DNA of 46,422 nt from Candidatus Cloacimonadota bacterium (GCA_012522935.1 JAAYJN010000086.1:1-46422), one strand, 5' to 3'; positions 8,601-15,741 are shown, counted from the first letter of the stretch. The notes: a model not told the origin generated them from the sequence alone. Program-made: numbers and translations.

Positions 8601-9013
8601 CTTTTGTAAATATTATCAAAAGTGTAAGGAACGGTGGCAGGGTTTATATCGCGAGTGATCACACCTTTGGAGGGTGCGATGGGCAGGGTGATATCCTCGT
8701 ATTGGATATCATAGACTTCCAGGTGCATGGCGCTGGAACCCGGGATCACGATACTGCGGTTGAAAACAGGCAGCTGGGGGAATCCCTTGTCTTGACTGTG
8801 CCCTTCCTTGGGCAGGCTCACATGGAACCATTTTTCGCCGTCAATCTGTACGGATTCTTTTTCGAAGGTTCCTATTTTGTATTGCAAAACAGTTTCATTA
8901 TCTGAGGAATGCAGCACGTTGAGGGCGTTGCTTTCGGATCCCAGGGTTACTGTTTCGGCAAAGAGTCCAAAGCACAGGAGGCTGAGGATGATGAGCAGCA
9001 TAGTACGTTGCAT
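2678..9013 (-). CDS. Secreted gingipain-type C25 protease fused to Porphyromonas-type peptidylarginine deiminase
   Basis: 2111 residues. Signal peptide 1-19. A gingipain-type propeptide-like region (20-230) precedes a C25 catalytic domain (235-560) with the His in YVGHG (H431) and the Cys in DVACVNGNF (C464). Next come CARDB/Ig-like domains (645-870), a module beginning IGTGTSS (880-1045), two FN3 domains (1052-1230), a second IGTGTSS module (1238-1412) and a BACON/Hydin-like Ig domain (1420-1518). A PAD_porph domain (1526-1840) contains W1599 and D1602 (WTRDYAPW), R1624 and R1626 (NRPRP), H1709 and D1711 (DHIDC), N1771 and C1824 (ALHCRV). These line up with PPAD W127, D130, R152, R154, H236, D238, N297 and C351 with offsets of 1472-1474. 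An Ig domain, a cadherin-like domain and an FN3-like C-end follow. No C-terminal sorting domain is visible. Predicted role: cleave proteins and citrullinate the new C-terminal Arg outside the cell. The fold calls are strong; the coupled activity is inferred. ffh lies 31 bp upstream. Confidence 0.9.
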   Translation of the reverse strand: MQRTMLLIILSLLCFGLFAETVTLGSESNALNVLHSSDNETVLQYKIGTFEKESVQIDGEKWFHVSLPKEGHSQDKGFPQLPVFNRSIVIPGSSAMHLEVYDIQYEDITLPIAPSKGVITRDINPATVPYTFDNIYKSEDFYPTDIASLSEPYIMRDFRGITIQTNPFAYQPSSQTLRIYTSFKIRVYAGGINLTNALTTTRDSISRSFMPIYENHFVNWNQYRYTPVDDSFGKLLVICHSSFMSTILPYVNWKKQKGIDTELVEWSTIGSTAAQLQTYIQNRYNADNSLTFVQIVGDAPQIPTLSHGGGGADPVFSLVAGNDNYPDIFIGRFSAQSTSDVTAQINKVIASERDFTTSDTWLRSAMGIASNEGGSGGDMGESDIQHMNIIRNKLLNYGYTTVDQVYDPGASASTVTTNVNAGRAVINYVGHGADTYWVTTNFNNTNASNLSNGTKAPVIMDVACVNGNFVSQTCFAEAWQRNPNGGSVAMYASTINQSWASPMRAQDEFTDLLVANSKTTVGGLYYNSSCEMMDHYGSDGINMFKTWHIFGDASMLMRTKTPVAMNVTHPATLMSGSTSLTVNTGVGNALVAITYNNTIYGRAVTNSSGAATITLSNPPSGVLSYTITATAFDRVTYVGTINQTPPSGPYMSVTNVTYKDGNNNQPEYDESGRFDVTFKNEGNVTATNVTATLTCSTAGINITDISETISSLAAGASLTRNNAFVFDIANNIADGTVAMFKITMTSGSETWEHQFVLELKAPTLEFGEITISDPTGNNNGMIDPGETFTINISLNNTGAAASPTGSATIFSGLLGLDINPTTVSFPAITANGSTLLSFSATCDAEVNAGTLATLNLTATAGAYSATGSEIVEIGAPSVVTIGTGTSSQSYPLDRYYNYSTHEALYLASELITPGSIKTIAYQKASGTDVNPIESVKIYMKNTTDATMSSGSYSLTGYTLVYDGDFPNTATSGWMEVELDTRFAYNGTILSILVIKGNQDWTSYYPNWTYTTSTANRARQNRNDSSQPTSLTATTNLPNLRIKIFPTEGFLAPPENLIATPSHRSVKLDWEAPVTGNPTGYKIYKNNNLLTTVTGFTYTDTAVTNGTTYSYYVKATYSSGDSDATDTVTATPNLSAPTNLIATPGNSTVLLEWTASAGREDLEILGRSQEGDRALSGYRIYKDGTALTTVTGTSYTDTAVTNGSTYSYYVTAVYTFPAGESSASNTVTATPEAIVNVIIGTGTSSTSGYSACPINVYYQSLHGQSVYTQAELNAAGVVGPIDITQIGFNVTGTPNKAMPNFIVRMGHTAAENGAAWIPAANVTQVYHTASYQPTTTGWDMLTLDTPFRWNGTNNIVIDTAFGRIGSYSATGTVQYTSINSGYRYIQSDYSDQTNLFTGGSISNNRPNVQFTLLPLASGPAIATNPESITADAYAGESKQVQMSLYNNGTQALNWSTPSTFDSWGSISPTSGNIAVGQSSQITVTLDATTLNPGTFNNSFTITSNAVDNAQLVIPVTLTVMAPPEPVRFVAEWEPAKGAVIAYANGFGLPMNLIADLSTRGKLYVLVTSSTQNTARNQIQNGGATMSNVEFIVRNGVNTYWTRDYAPWTVFNESGEMAFVDFEYNRPRPYDNAVPAAMASYLGMDYSYMPLTTTGGNTMTDGMGKMMSTELVYSENSSLSPSQVDALVREYLGVEEYITYPDPLINSTIDHIDCHARLLDVDKVMVARVPQGHQNYNLLESTANFWASKISSYDTPYRVYRVDQSSNNEPYANAFIYNDKIYVPQWNSSASSYDTAAIAAYQAAMPGYTIQGYYNSSWLSDDALHCRVNTVFDPQLIHISHIPLTTAVEQSPATINVTITHHDNLNSTLTRVAYRHGTSGLWQYAPLSFVSGKEWTASITTPALGTTLYYYIQAQDVTGRKTTLPLSAANEPFQLTIDQALPNQPPVLNLPESINFPMTEIYQVDFSQYASDPDGDALTLTHSGNTNILVSIQGLNVTFSAVAGWYGTENITFTLSDGVANVNGVLPVTATYVVTYLDNPHIVVDKLPDSIRISWEEVEDATKYLIYRSLDPYGDFSLIAETSALYWVDQDLHLRAFYYVKAVHETVPALRTK

Positions 9014-9044
9014 AAGTGGTAGTTCTCCTATTATATCACGTTGA

Positions 9045-10370
9045 TTATTGATTCATCATTCTTTCGAGGTCTTTCATGCCCTTGGGGGTGGAAAAGCGCT
9101 TCATCATCTTCTTCATGTCCTCAAATTGGCGCAGGAGGCGATTGACCTCTGTAACGCTGCGTCCGCAACCCTTGGCAATGCGCAGGCGGCGGCTGCCATT
9201 GAGGATTTCCGGTTTTTCACGCTCTTGATTGGTCATGGATTGGATGATGGCCTCCACGTGGACGAGGGCGTTTTCGTCTATCTTCATATCGGCAGGCAGC
9301 TTACGCCCCATGCCTGGGATCATGCGGATGATGGATTCCAGGGAGCCCATCTTTTTGATGCTCTGCAGTTGTTTGAGGAAGTCGTTGAGCGTGAATTGGT
9401 TTTTGAGCATCTTGCGCGCCAGCTTTTCCTGGGCTTCTGTTTCCAGGGTTTCCTCGGCTTTTTCGATGAGGCTGAGCACGTCTCCCATGCCTAAGATGCG
9501 GGAAGCCATCCGCTCGGCATGAAACTCTTCCAAATCGTTCACCTTTTCCCCTGTGCCCACAAAGGCAACGGGGCGATCGGTGACAGCTTTGATGGAGAGG
9601 GCTGCACCGCCGCGGGCGTCTCCATCCAATTTAGTGAGGATTACGGCGTCGAAGGCAAGCTTGTCATAAAATTCCTTCGCCACCGTCACGGCATCCTGAC
9701 CGGTCATGGCATCAGCCACAAAGAAGATATAATCCGGCTTGATATGTGCCTTGAGGCGCTGTACTTCGTCCATCATTTCGGTATCTATATGCAGCCTGCC
9801 GGCGGTGTCGAAAATGAGGAGGTTGGTAAAATCTTTTTGGGCTTGGGCAAGGGCTGCATCGGCAATTTGGATCACGTCTTTGCTATCCGTGGAGATCACG
9901 GGGATATCGATTTGGCGACCCAAGACCTTGAGCTGTTCGATGGCGGCGGGGCGATAGACGTCGCATGCCACCATCATGGGCTTGATATTCTTTTTGCGGT
10001 GCATCAATGCCAATTTGGCGGTGGCGGTGGTTTTTCCAGAGCCTTGCAGGCCCACCATCATCACTTTGGTGAGTCTGTTGTCATACACATTAAAAACAAA
10101 ACCTTCCGTATCCATGAGGGCGGAAAGCTGTTCATATACTATTTTCACCACCTGCTGGCCGGGAGAGAGGGATTTTAACACCTCTTCACCTAAGGCACGC
10201 TTTTCCACCTCACTTACAAAGTTTTTGACGATGCGAAAATTGACATCTGCCTCCAAGAGCGCCATGCGTATCTCACGCATGCTGTCCTTGATATTTTGTT
10301 CTGTGAGGTAGCCGCGTCCTTTGAGGTTGCGAAATATTTTATCCAGTTTATCGCTGAGGTTGCTGAACAT
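9045..10370 (-). CDS. ffh: Signal recognition particle protein Ffh (SRP54)
   Basis: 441 residues, normal Ffh length. The N domain is at 1-90. The GTPase domain shows the P-loop GLQGSGKTT (108-115), DTAGR (189-193) and TKLDGDARGG (246-255). The C-terminal M domain (from about 295, with MGSLESIIRMIPGMG) binds 4.5S RNA and signal sequences, ending in a Met-rich tail. With FtsY it delivers nascent membrane proteins to SecYEG. rpe lies 23 bp upstream and the giant secreted protein follows 31 bp downstream, so the latter may be expressed from the same transcript. No 4.5S RNA gene was recognised in the window. Confidence 0.98.
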   Translation of the reverse strand: MFSNLSDKLDKIFRNLKGRGYLTEQNIKDSMREIRMALLEADVNFRIVKNFVSEVEKRALGEEVLKSLSPGQQVVKIVYEQLSALMDTEGFVFNVYDNRLTKVMMVGLQGSGKTTATAKLALMHRKKNIKPMMVACDVYRPAAIEQLKVLGRQIDIPVISTDSKDVIQIADAALAQAQKDFTNLLIFDTAGRLHIDTEMMDEVQRLKAHIKPDYIFFVADAMTGQDAVTVAKEFYDKLAFDAVILTKLDGDARGGAALSIKAVTDRPVAFVGTGEKVNDLEEFHAERMASRILGMGDVLSLIEKAEETLETEAQEKLARKMLKNQFTLNDFLKQLQSIKKMGSLESIIRMIPGMGRKLPADMKIDENALVHVEAIIQSMTNQEREKPEILNGSRRLRIAKGCGRSVTEVNRLLRQFEDMKKMMKRFSTPKGMKDLERMMNQ

Positions 10371-10393
10371 AGATTGATTCCTGTATGTTGGGA

Positions 10394-11056
10394 TTATGAC
10401 GAGGGGGATCGTCTGAGATTGTTGATGGCAGTAGAATAGTTTTCACTATTGAAAATATAGGATGCGGAGACCAGCATATCGGCTCCGGCATCGATGAGCA
10501 AGCCTGCATTTTGGGCGTTTACTCCGCCATCCACTTCGATGTGGATATGATGATCAAGCTGGCTGGTAGTGGCTCTCAGGGCGGCAGTTTTGGCGATTAC
10601 GGAGGGGATGAAGCTTTGGCCGGAAAACCCGGGATTGACGCTCATCAAGAGCACATAATCCAGCTGGGGCAAAATCCAATCCAGGGTTTCGGGACCCACA
10701 GAAGGATTGAGCGCCACGCCTGCCTTCATTCCCAAATCTCGTATTTTGGACAGCAGGCGGTGGCTGTGGGGCTGGGTATCCTGATGAAAGCTGATCCAAT
10801 TGACGCCCAGATCTGCCAGCCTTTCCACATAATCAGCGGGGTTGGTCACCATCAGATGGGCGTCCAGGGGCAGGCTGGTGTGTGTGCGGATGGCTTGGAT
10901 GAGGGGATAGCCAAAGGTGAGATTGGGCACATAGTGTCCATCCATCAAATCCAGATGGATGAGATCGGCGCCGGCGGCTTCCAGGGCAGCCAGCTCTTCA
11001 CCCAAGCGCAAGAAATCTGCAGATAAAACGGAAGGGGCAATGAGGATATCGGGCAT
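10394..11056 (-). CDS. rpe: Ribulose-phosphate 3-epimerase
   Basis: 220-residue TIM-barrel enzyme that interconverts ribulose-5-phosphate and xylulose-5-phosphate in the pentose phosphate pathway. Family motifs are all present: SVLSADFLRLGEEL near the start, HLDLMDGHYVPNLTFG with the metal/catalytic Asp, DAHLMV, VNPGFSGQSF and the phosphate-binding EVDGGVN. The ATG at 11056 is preceded by CAGGAG. It follows the DciA-like gene by 5 bp and precedes ffh by 23 bp. It also feeds ribose-5-phosphate to the prs product encoded in the same strand run. Confidence 0.97.
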   Translation of the reverse strand: MPDILIAPSVLSADFLRLGEELAALEAAGADLIHLDLMDGHYVPNLTFGYPLIQAIRTHTSLPLDAHLMVTNPADYVERLADLGVNWISFHQDTQPHSHRLLSKIRDLGMKAGVALNPSVGPETLDWILPQLDYVLLMSVNPGFSGQSFIPSVIAKTAALRATTSQLDHHIHIEVDGGVNAQNAGLLIDAGADMLVSASYIFNSENYSTAINNLRRSPSS

Positions 11057-11061
11057 GATGT

Positions 11062-11349
11062 TTAGCTCCTGATATAAAACAGCAAATCACGTATTTCCTG
11101 CTGGCAGGCGCGCACACATTTGAAGATGATCTCTTCTTTGTGTAAGAGCAGTTCTTGTTGCCAGCTATTATTCTCTACTGCCACATAAAGGATGCCATCC
11201 TGAAAGCGCAGGGGATAGGATTTTTGGGCTAAAAGCTCCCCCACCACGTCTTTCCAATTTTGATACAAGCAGATGTAGCCGCGGTATCTTTCGCCTCCCA
11301 ATCTGAGGGCGAGTCTTTTGCCATAGTATGAGATTTGCGTGAGTGCCAT
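11062..11349 (-). CDS. DUF721 / DciA-like protein
   Basis: About 95 residues from the ATG at 11349. A TTG 60 bases upstream would extend it but gives a low-complexity start, and neither site has a strong SD. The sequence follows the DUF721 pattern: a tryptophan segment (NWKDVVGELLAQKSYPLRF), a short beta pair (DGILYVAVENNSWQQELLLHKEEI) and a final FYIRS strand. In proteobacteria related DciA proteins load the replicative helicase DnaB; here the role is only inferred. The 100-base gap before it contains a long hairpin (11378-11425). Confidence 0.75.
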   Translation of the reverse strand: MALTQISYYGKRLALRLGGERYRGYICLYQNWKDVVGELLAQKSYPLRFQDGILYVAVENNSWQQELLLHKEEIIFKCVRACQQEIRDLLFYIRS

Positions 11350-11370
11350 GGGTTTGGCAGAATACCTGAA

Positions 11371-11425
11371 AATGGTCAAACCATCCGCCCTGACCACCCC
11401 ACAAGGCAATCAGAACAGATGGTTT
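11371..11425 (-). promoter_or_regulatory. Hairpin leader with two mutually exclusive stems before the DUF721 gene
   Basis: On the minus strand, AAACCATC (11425-11418) pairs with GATGGTTT (11385-11378), enclosing CTGAT/GTCAG and CC/GG pairs. The distal arm can instead form ATGGT-TTG-ACCAT, which is followed by TTTTC. The two pairings share the same bases, which is attenuator-like. It lies between the membrane protein stop (11450) and the DUF721 ATG (11349). Function is unproven. Confidence 0.4.
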
Positions 11426-11449
11426 GAAATTTACAAGGCTTGAAGATAA

Positions 11450-12019
11450 TCAATCTTTGGCTATGAGCAGATTTATCCCGTTGTAGCCCAAAACAAGCAC
11501 TGCCAAAGCCACGTAGTAGATGGAGCCTATGGTGCTGGATGTTTTGTCGTATAATGAGATTAACAACCCTGGTATGAAGGAAACCAAGATCACAATCAGA
11601 TATCCCACAAGGCGCATGGCAAAGCCATCCAGATGATTGATCAAGAAGATGGCAAGGGCAAAAAGCGCGATAAAAGCCAAGGTGACGCCCAAAACAATGA
11701 CAATGGGGAGGGCGCCAATTTGGATGGGGATGGTGATCAGATTGGTGAAAAATATCATTAAGAGGGGCGTTGCCAAAGCCAGCAGGCTGAGAATAGCGCC
11801 AAAGATTCTCTTGGGCAAGGGGTTTTTCTGTAGTGAGATTTCACTATGGCGTTGCCTTTTGCGGATTATCAGGAAGGTGATGCCACTGGCAAGCGCTATT
11901 ACGCCAGCATAAAACAATACCATCAAGGGCTGGCCGGTCATCATCCCCATCAGCGAAAATGCGATGATGAAGACAATCAGAGCAATGATCTGCTTGATAT
12001 TGAACAATGTATCACTCAT
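11450..12019 (-). CDS. Unrecognised inner-membrane protein
   Basis: 189 residues, not recognised as a named family. About six hydrophobic segments are visible: near 10-28, 32-51, 72-93, 97-122, 134-153 and 165-185. A basic loop (RKRQRH) follows segment two. No catalytic motif stands out. The ATG at 12019 lies 16 bp after the rplI stop with AGGAGG-like SD sequence (gaccaggaggtctc), so it is probably co-transcribed with the ribosomal-protein genes. Confidence 0.85.
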   Translation of the reverse strand: MSDTLFNIKQIIALIVFIIAFSLMGMMTGQPLMVLFYAGVIALASGITFLIIRKRQRHSEISLQKNPLPKRIFGAILSLLALATPLLMIFFTNLITIPIQIGALPIVIVLGVTLAFIALFALAIFLINHLDGFAMRLVGYLIVILVSFIPGLLISLYDKTSSTIGSIYYVALAVLVLGYNGINLLIAKD

Positions 12020-12035
12020 GAGACCTCCTGGTCAA

Positions 12036-12698
12036 TCAATTAATATCTTCGGTTTCGGTGTTTGGCTCGGGGGCCGGTTCTTCATTTTGTGTTTCGGGTT
12101 CAGGCTCAGGCTCTTCAGCTGGAACCGGTTCTGGCTCTGGAGCAGGTTCAGGTTCGGGTTCAAGTTCCGGCTCGGGTGTGGGCTCGGGTTCAGGAACAGG
12201 ATCAGGTTCCGGTGTGGGTTCTGGCTCGGGCGTAGGGGCAGCTTCTATGGATTCAGCATCTTTGCGGACGTCGATATTGACGGAGCATTCGATTTCCTTA
12301 TGCAATTTGATCTGAACCTGCATTTGTCCCAGTTCCTTGATATGTTTTTCCAGCTGCACGGCAGATTTGTGAATTTGCACACCTTGCTCTGCCAAGGCAG
12401 CTGTGATATCAGCATCAGAAACTGAGCCAAACAAGCTGTCGTTTTCATCCACTTTGCGAATGAAGACCAAGTTTACAGACTCTATGGTTTGGGCAAGCTT
12501 TTTTAGCTCTTCCAGCTGTTTTTGTTCGGCTTCAGCAGCTTGAACTTTGATCTGATTGATGTTTTTCATGTTTTGAGGTGTGGCATAAAGTGCCATTTCT
12601 CTGGGGATTAGGTAGTTTCTGGCATAACCGCGGCGGACGTTTACCACATCACCCTGTTTTCCCAGTTTTTCTATGTGTTGAAGCAAGATAACTCTCAT
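12036..12698 (-). CDS. rplI: Ribosomal protein L9 with long Pro-Glu tail
   Basis: 220 residues, against the usual 147-150. Residues 1-148 are a normal L9: the N-terminal RNA-binding domain starts [19 protein letters not shown] and has the GYARNYLIP motif, then a long helix and a C-terminal domain. From about residue 152 a 70-residue tail consists mostly of PEPEP-type repeats and is acidic, Pro-rich and probably disordered. Its ATG overlaps the DUF2232 stop (ATGA at 12695-12698). The frame stays open through the tail without any shift, so the tail is a genuine in-frame extension. Confidence 0.97.
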   Translation of the reverse strand: MRVILLQHIEKLGKQGDVVNVRRGYARNYLIPREMALYATPQNMKNINQIKVQAAEAEQKQLEELKKLAQTIESVNLVFIRKVDENDSLFGSVSDADITAALAEQGVQIHKSAVQLEKHIKELGQMQVQIKLHKEIECSVNIDVRKDAESIEAAPTPEPEPTPEPDPVPEPEPTPEPELEPEPEPAPEPEPVPAEEPEPEPETQNEEPAPEPNTETEDIN

Positions 12699-13534
12699 GC
12701 AGGATTACCTCCAGGTTTAATATTTCTTTGATTCCACCATATCCCGGCAAATCCAAAAAGGATGATGAAGGGATATGACAAGAAGTTTAAGAGTAATATG
12801 ATTAGGATCACAGCCCTGATCACGTTGTTTGTAAAGATAAGTGCCATGCGCTGTATTAACATTGCCAAGCCCTGTAAAAAGGGGATGGCACACAGGGCAA
12901 GCAGTCCATTATAAAAGTAGATGCTGACGCTGGGTACAAAATACAGGGGCAAAACAGCCAAAAACAAGACGTTGTATATGGCGGGGAAACGCAGGGTTGC
13001 CCATTGGAACTTGATCCCCAGCATGCGTTGGAAGATGATGAAACCAACAAACAACGCCATAATCTGGGATATTATCCAATAAACTGGCCAAAAATCCTTC
13101 ACAATGCTCAAGGTGCTGCTTATCATCTGGGCATCCAAATGCGCGGGTAATTGCCCTGAGATGCTTTCAAACGCCTGAGCGTGAAGCTCCGTGAGCTGGG
13201 GACCCCACAAAAAGATGCGCAAAAGGCCGTAGATGATAATGATGAGGGCGGATACCGTGAAGGCGTTGTTGAGGCTACGGTTTGATTTCAAAAACCACAA
13301 AAACGCCAAACACACTCCTCCCACGCCGATGATGGCATCCAATGCCGAGATCATCATCGTTTGCGGCTGCCACAGCAAGAAGATAAGCGGAAGCACAAAG
13401 AAGGGCAAGAGCATCCCGGATAGTGAGCCCGCAGTCTTCAAAAAACTGCGTCCACCGATGGCCATCATCCCCATCAAGCTGAGGAAGGGAAAGCTGATGG
13501 CCACAAAACCCAGGAGCAGAGGATAGAAAAACAC
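12695..13534 (-). CDS. DUF2232 (YybS-like) membrane protein
   Basis: About 279 residues from a GTG start at 13534 that overlaps the rpsR stop as TAGTG. An upstream in-frame start would run deep into rpsR and is rejected. The protein is strongly hydrophobic with about eight membrane segments and an [17 protein letters not shown]-like C-terminal helix. DUF2232/YybS proteins of unknown function typically sit between rpsR and rplI, exactly the arrangement here, so position supports the call. Both junctions overlap, suggesting coupled translation. Confidence 0.8.
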   Translation of the reverse strand: MFFYPLLLGFVAISFPFLSLMGMMAIGGRSFLKTAGSLSGMLLPFFVLPLIFLLWQPQTMMISALDAIIGVGGVCLAFLWFLKSNRSLNNAFTVSALIIIIYGLLRIFLWGPQLTELHAQAFESISGQLPAHLDAQMISSTLSIVKDFWPVYWIISQIMALFVGFIIFQRMLGIKFQWATLRFPAIYNVLFLAVLPLYFVPSVSIYFYNGLLALCAIPFLQGLAMLIQRMALIFTNNVIRAVILIILLLNFLSYPFIILFGFAGIWWNQRNIKPGGNPA

Positions 13535-13770
13535 TATTCTATGGTATAGGGAATAAGTGCCATTTGGCGGGCGCGCTTGATTTCGGCGGTGAGTCTGCGT
13601 TGGTGTTTGGCACATGTGCCGGTAACGCGGGCAGGATCGATCTTGCCCACTTCGGAAATGAACTGACGCAGGGTATCCACGTTTTTATAATCTATTTCCA
13701 GCTCTTTATTGGCGCAGAAACGGCAGTATTTGCGGCGCGAGAATCTCTTTTTTCTGTCTATGATATTCAC
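13534..13770 (-). CDS. rpsR: Ribosomal protein S18
   Basis: 78 residues, normal length. It carries the basic [14 protein letters not shown] start and a likely zinc-binding set (YCRFC plus TCAKHQR), so it is the metal-binding (C+) form. S18 pairs with S6 on the 30S platform, and rpsF lies just upstream in the same run with ssb between them, the classical rpsF-ssb-rpsR order. The downstream DUF2232 gene starts within its stop codon. Confidence 0.97.
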   Translation of the reverse strand: MNIIDRKKRFSRRKYCRFCANKELEIDYKNVDTLRQFISEVGKIDPARVTGTCAKHQRRLTAEIKRARQMALIPYTIE

Positions 13771-13785
13771 TTATACTCCTTTATT

Positions 13786-14217
13786 CTAGAAGGGGACGTC
13801 ATCTTTTGTAGCGGGTGCTTCCGGCTCTTGGGGAAGAGGGATGTCTTCACCGGCTGTGCCTTCATCGCGCGGCCCCCATTCCAAGGTTTGCACGTTGTCA
13901 GCCACGATTTCGGCGATTCTTCTATTTTGATTGTTTTGATCTACATAGCTGCGGATTTCCAGGCGACCTTCCACGAGGACGGCGGTGCCTTTTTTGGCTT
14001 GTTTGTACAGGTATTCTGCTGCATTGCTCCACACTACGATATCCACGAAAGTGGTTTGGGTTTGCCATTCACCGGTTTCATCCTTGTATCTTCTATCGGA
14101 AGCAAGGCTAAATCTGAGAACTGATGTGCCCTTGGGGGTGTATTTAAGTTCCAGATCGTGGGTAATCCTACCGGCGATGAATATTTTATTCAGCCTGGGT
14201 AATTTAAGATCTGCCAT
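13786..14217 (-). CDS. ssb: Single-stranded DNA-binding protein
   Basis: 143 residues from the ATG at 14217, which has AAGGAG 8 bases upstream; longer starts overlap rpsF. The OB-fold domain (about 6-110) starts with LNKIFIAGRITHDLELKYTP and includes WSNAAEYLYKQAKKGTAVLVEG. A short acidic linker leads to the C-terminal DDVPF tip, the partner-binding peptide of SSB proteins. It binds ssDNA in replication and repair and lies between rpsF and rpsR. Confidence 0.97.
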   Translation of the reverse strand: MADLKLPRLNKIFIAGRITHDLELKYTPKGTSVLRFSLASDRRYKDETGEWQTQTTFVDIVVWSNAAEYLYKQAKKGTAVLVEGRLEIRSYVDQNNQNRRIAEIVADNVQTLEWGPRDEGTAGEDIPLPQEPEAPATKDDVPF

Positions 14218-14227
14218 GTTATTCTCC

Positions 14228-14518
14228 TTATTCGCCCTTTGCCACAAAGAGGTGTCTGAGCACTTTTTCGTTGATATTCAGCTGGCGTCCGATGGTTTTT
14301 ACGGCTGTGGATTCCATGCTGAAGTAATTTACATAATAATAGCCTTCCTGCAGTTTTTCGATAGGGTAAGCCAATAGTTTTTTGCCCCAGGGATCGGTTT
14401 TGACGATCTCACCTTGGTTTTCACGAACCAGGTTGAGGATGGCTTCGTTTGCCGCGTCAGCTTCGTCGCTGGAGAGTTTGGGTGAAATGATCACCATCAG
14501 TTCGTAGTTTTTGATCAT
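14228..14518 (-). CDS. rpsF: Ribosomal protein S6
   Basis: 96 residues, normal for S6: it starts with YELMVIISPKL, carries the conserved WGKKLLAYPIEKLQEGYYY strand, and ends NINEKVLRHLFVAKGE. It forms the S6-S18 heterodimer on the 30S subunit. The start has a strong SD (GAGGAGG then aactta before ATG). ssb follows after 10 bp. Confidence 0.98.
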   Translation of the reverse strand: MIKNYELMVIISPKLSSDEADAANEAILNLVRENQGEIVKTDPWGKKLLAYPIEKLQEGYYYVNYFSMESTAVKTIGRQLNINEKVLRHLFVAKGE

Positions 14519-14536
14519 TAAGTTCCTCCTCTGGAC

Positions 14537-15112
14537 TTATGATTCCAGTTCATTGGGTCTGGAATAGGATTTTTTCCATTTGCTGTATTCGTTTAAGACA
14601 GCAGTAAAATCTCGGTTAATATAGATATCCAGCAGCTGAACGGCTTTTTCCAGCATGGGCTGGATCAGCTCTTCCTGATCTGCCGGGATTTTTTGTAAGA
14701 CATACTCTGCTGCATCCATCCGGGCATCTTTGTCAATTCCCAGGCGGATGCGCTTGAGCGTATCGGAAGGCAATACCTCAAAAAGGGATTTGATGCCATT
14801 ATGACCTCCATCGCCTCCTCCAGAGCGCACGCGCATACTGCCAGCAGGCAATTCCAGATCGTCATACACCACCAGGCTCTCGGAGATATTCCATCTCTTG
14901 AGGGCAGGGCGAATTGCATCGGCTGATCTGTTCATCCAAGTGGCAGGCTTTAGCAAAACTGCGTCCTTGAGAATGATATAGTCATACAAGTCATCACTTT
15001 TGAATCTCTTTTTGTGGGTGCGGCACCAAAGGTCCAGGCACATAAACCCCAGGTTGTGGCGCGTATCTTGATAGCGCTCGGTGGGGTTTCCAAGTCCCAG
15101 AATTAGCTTCAC
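14537..15112 (-). CDS. pth: Peptidyl-tRNA hydrolase
   Basis: 191 residues. It recycles tRNA from peptidyl-tRNA released by stalled ribosomes. The catalytic His is in ERYQDTRHNLGF, with KPATWMNRSADA, VYDDLELPAGSMRVR and GGGDGGHNGIKSL, all standard Pth motifs. The start is GTG at 15112, overlapping the rplY stop (GTGA), so translation is probably coupled. The prs-rplY-pth order is common in bacteria. Confidence 0.97.
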   Translation of the reverse strand: MKLILGLGNPTERYQDTRHNLGFMCLDLWCRTHKKRFKSDDLYDYIILKDAVLLKPATWMNRSADAIRPALKRWNISESLVVYDDLELPAGSMRVRSGGGDGGHNGIKSLFEVLPSDTLKRIRLGIDKDARMDAAEYVLQKIPADQEELIQPMLEKAVQLLDIYINRDFTAVLNEYSKWKKSYSRPNELES

Positions 15113-15741
15113 TCCTGTGATTCGTCGGTTTCGGGAGCGGCATCGCCATCAGCAGCTTCGTCTGCGGCGTCTTCGTCCACTTCCACTTCCTCTTCCACTC
15201 TCTTGGCGTGCATCACGATGAGGGCTACGTCATCATCGTCTCTATATGTCCAATTGCCTTTGGGCAGGTCTCCCACACGCAATGAATCACCCACATGCAA
15301 GCCACTGATATCCAGCTCCAATTGGGGCACATTGCTTGCCTGACACACCAGCTTGACGCTTCTTTGGATGATATCGGCAAAGCCGCCTTCCAAGACACCG
15401 GCAGGCTCCCCTTCAAAGCGGATGGGGACGTCGAATTCCATTTCAGCGGTGGCTGGGATGACCAGAAAATCGATATGCAAAAACTGACGGCTCACGGGGT
15501 GGATCAGCTTGTCTTTGAGGATGGTGTGGTATTTTTTGCCCTCAAGTTCTATCTCATAAAAGGTCAATTCTTCGAAGCTTTTTTTGTAGCAACGGATAAA
15601 CTCTGATTGGCTGACAGAAATGGAAGTGGATTCCAACTCGGTGCCATAGAGTACGGCAGGGATCATGCCATCTGCACGCAGCTTGGTGAGGTCAGATTTT
15701 CTCACCGTTTTGCGAGGTTGTGCTGCGAGATTTAGTATCAT
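15109..15741 (-). CDS. rplY: Ribosomal protein L25 (long, Ctc/TL5 form)
   Basis: 210 residues, the two-domain Ctc/TL5 form of the 5S-rRNA-binding protein. The N-terminal L25 domain (about 1-92) shows RKSDLTKLRADGMIPAVLYG, and the beta-rich C-terminal domain shows EFDVPIRFEGEPAGVLEGG. It ends in an acidic tail (DEDAADEAADGD), usual for this form. SD GGAGG precedes the ATG at 15741. Confidence 0.96.
   Translation of the reverse strand: MILNLAAQPRKTVRKSDLTKLRADGMIPAVLYGTELESTSISVSQSEFIRCYKKSFEELTFYEIELEGKKYHTILKDKLIHPVSRQFLHIDFLVIPATAEMEFDVPIRFEGEPAGVLEGGFADIIQRSVKLVCQASNVPQLELDISGLHVGDSLRVGDLPKGNWTYRDDDDVALIVMHAKRVEEEVEVDEDAADEAADGDAAPETDESQE

Noticed and set aside
2645-8905. Long open frames on the plus strand opposite the protease-deiminase gene
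   Set aside because: They mirror the codon bias of the minus-strand gene, encode Gly/His-rich sequence without domains and have no consistent ribosome-binding sites.
12040-12250. Plus-strand Gly/Ser-rich frame opposite the L9 tail as a gene
   Set aside because: It is the complement of the Pro-Glu codon repeat, has no SD and no domain.
13534-13615. Upstream start for the DUF2232 gene inside rpsR
   Set aside because: The added residues are the shifted frame of rpsR; the GTG in TAGTG gives a normal membrane-protein start.
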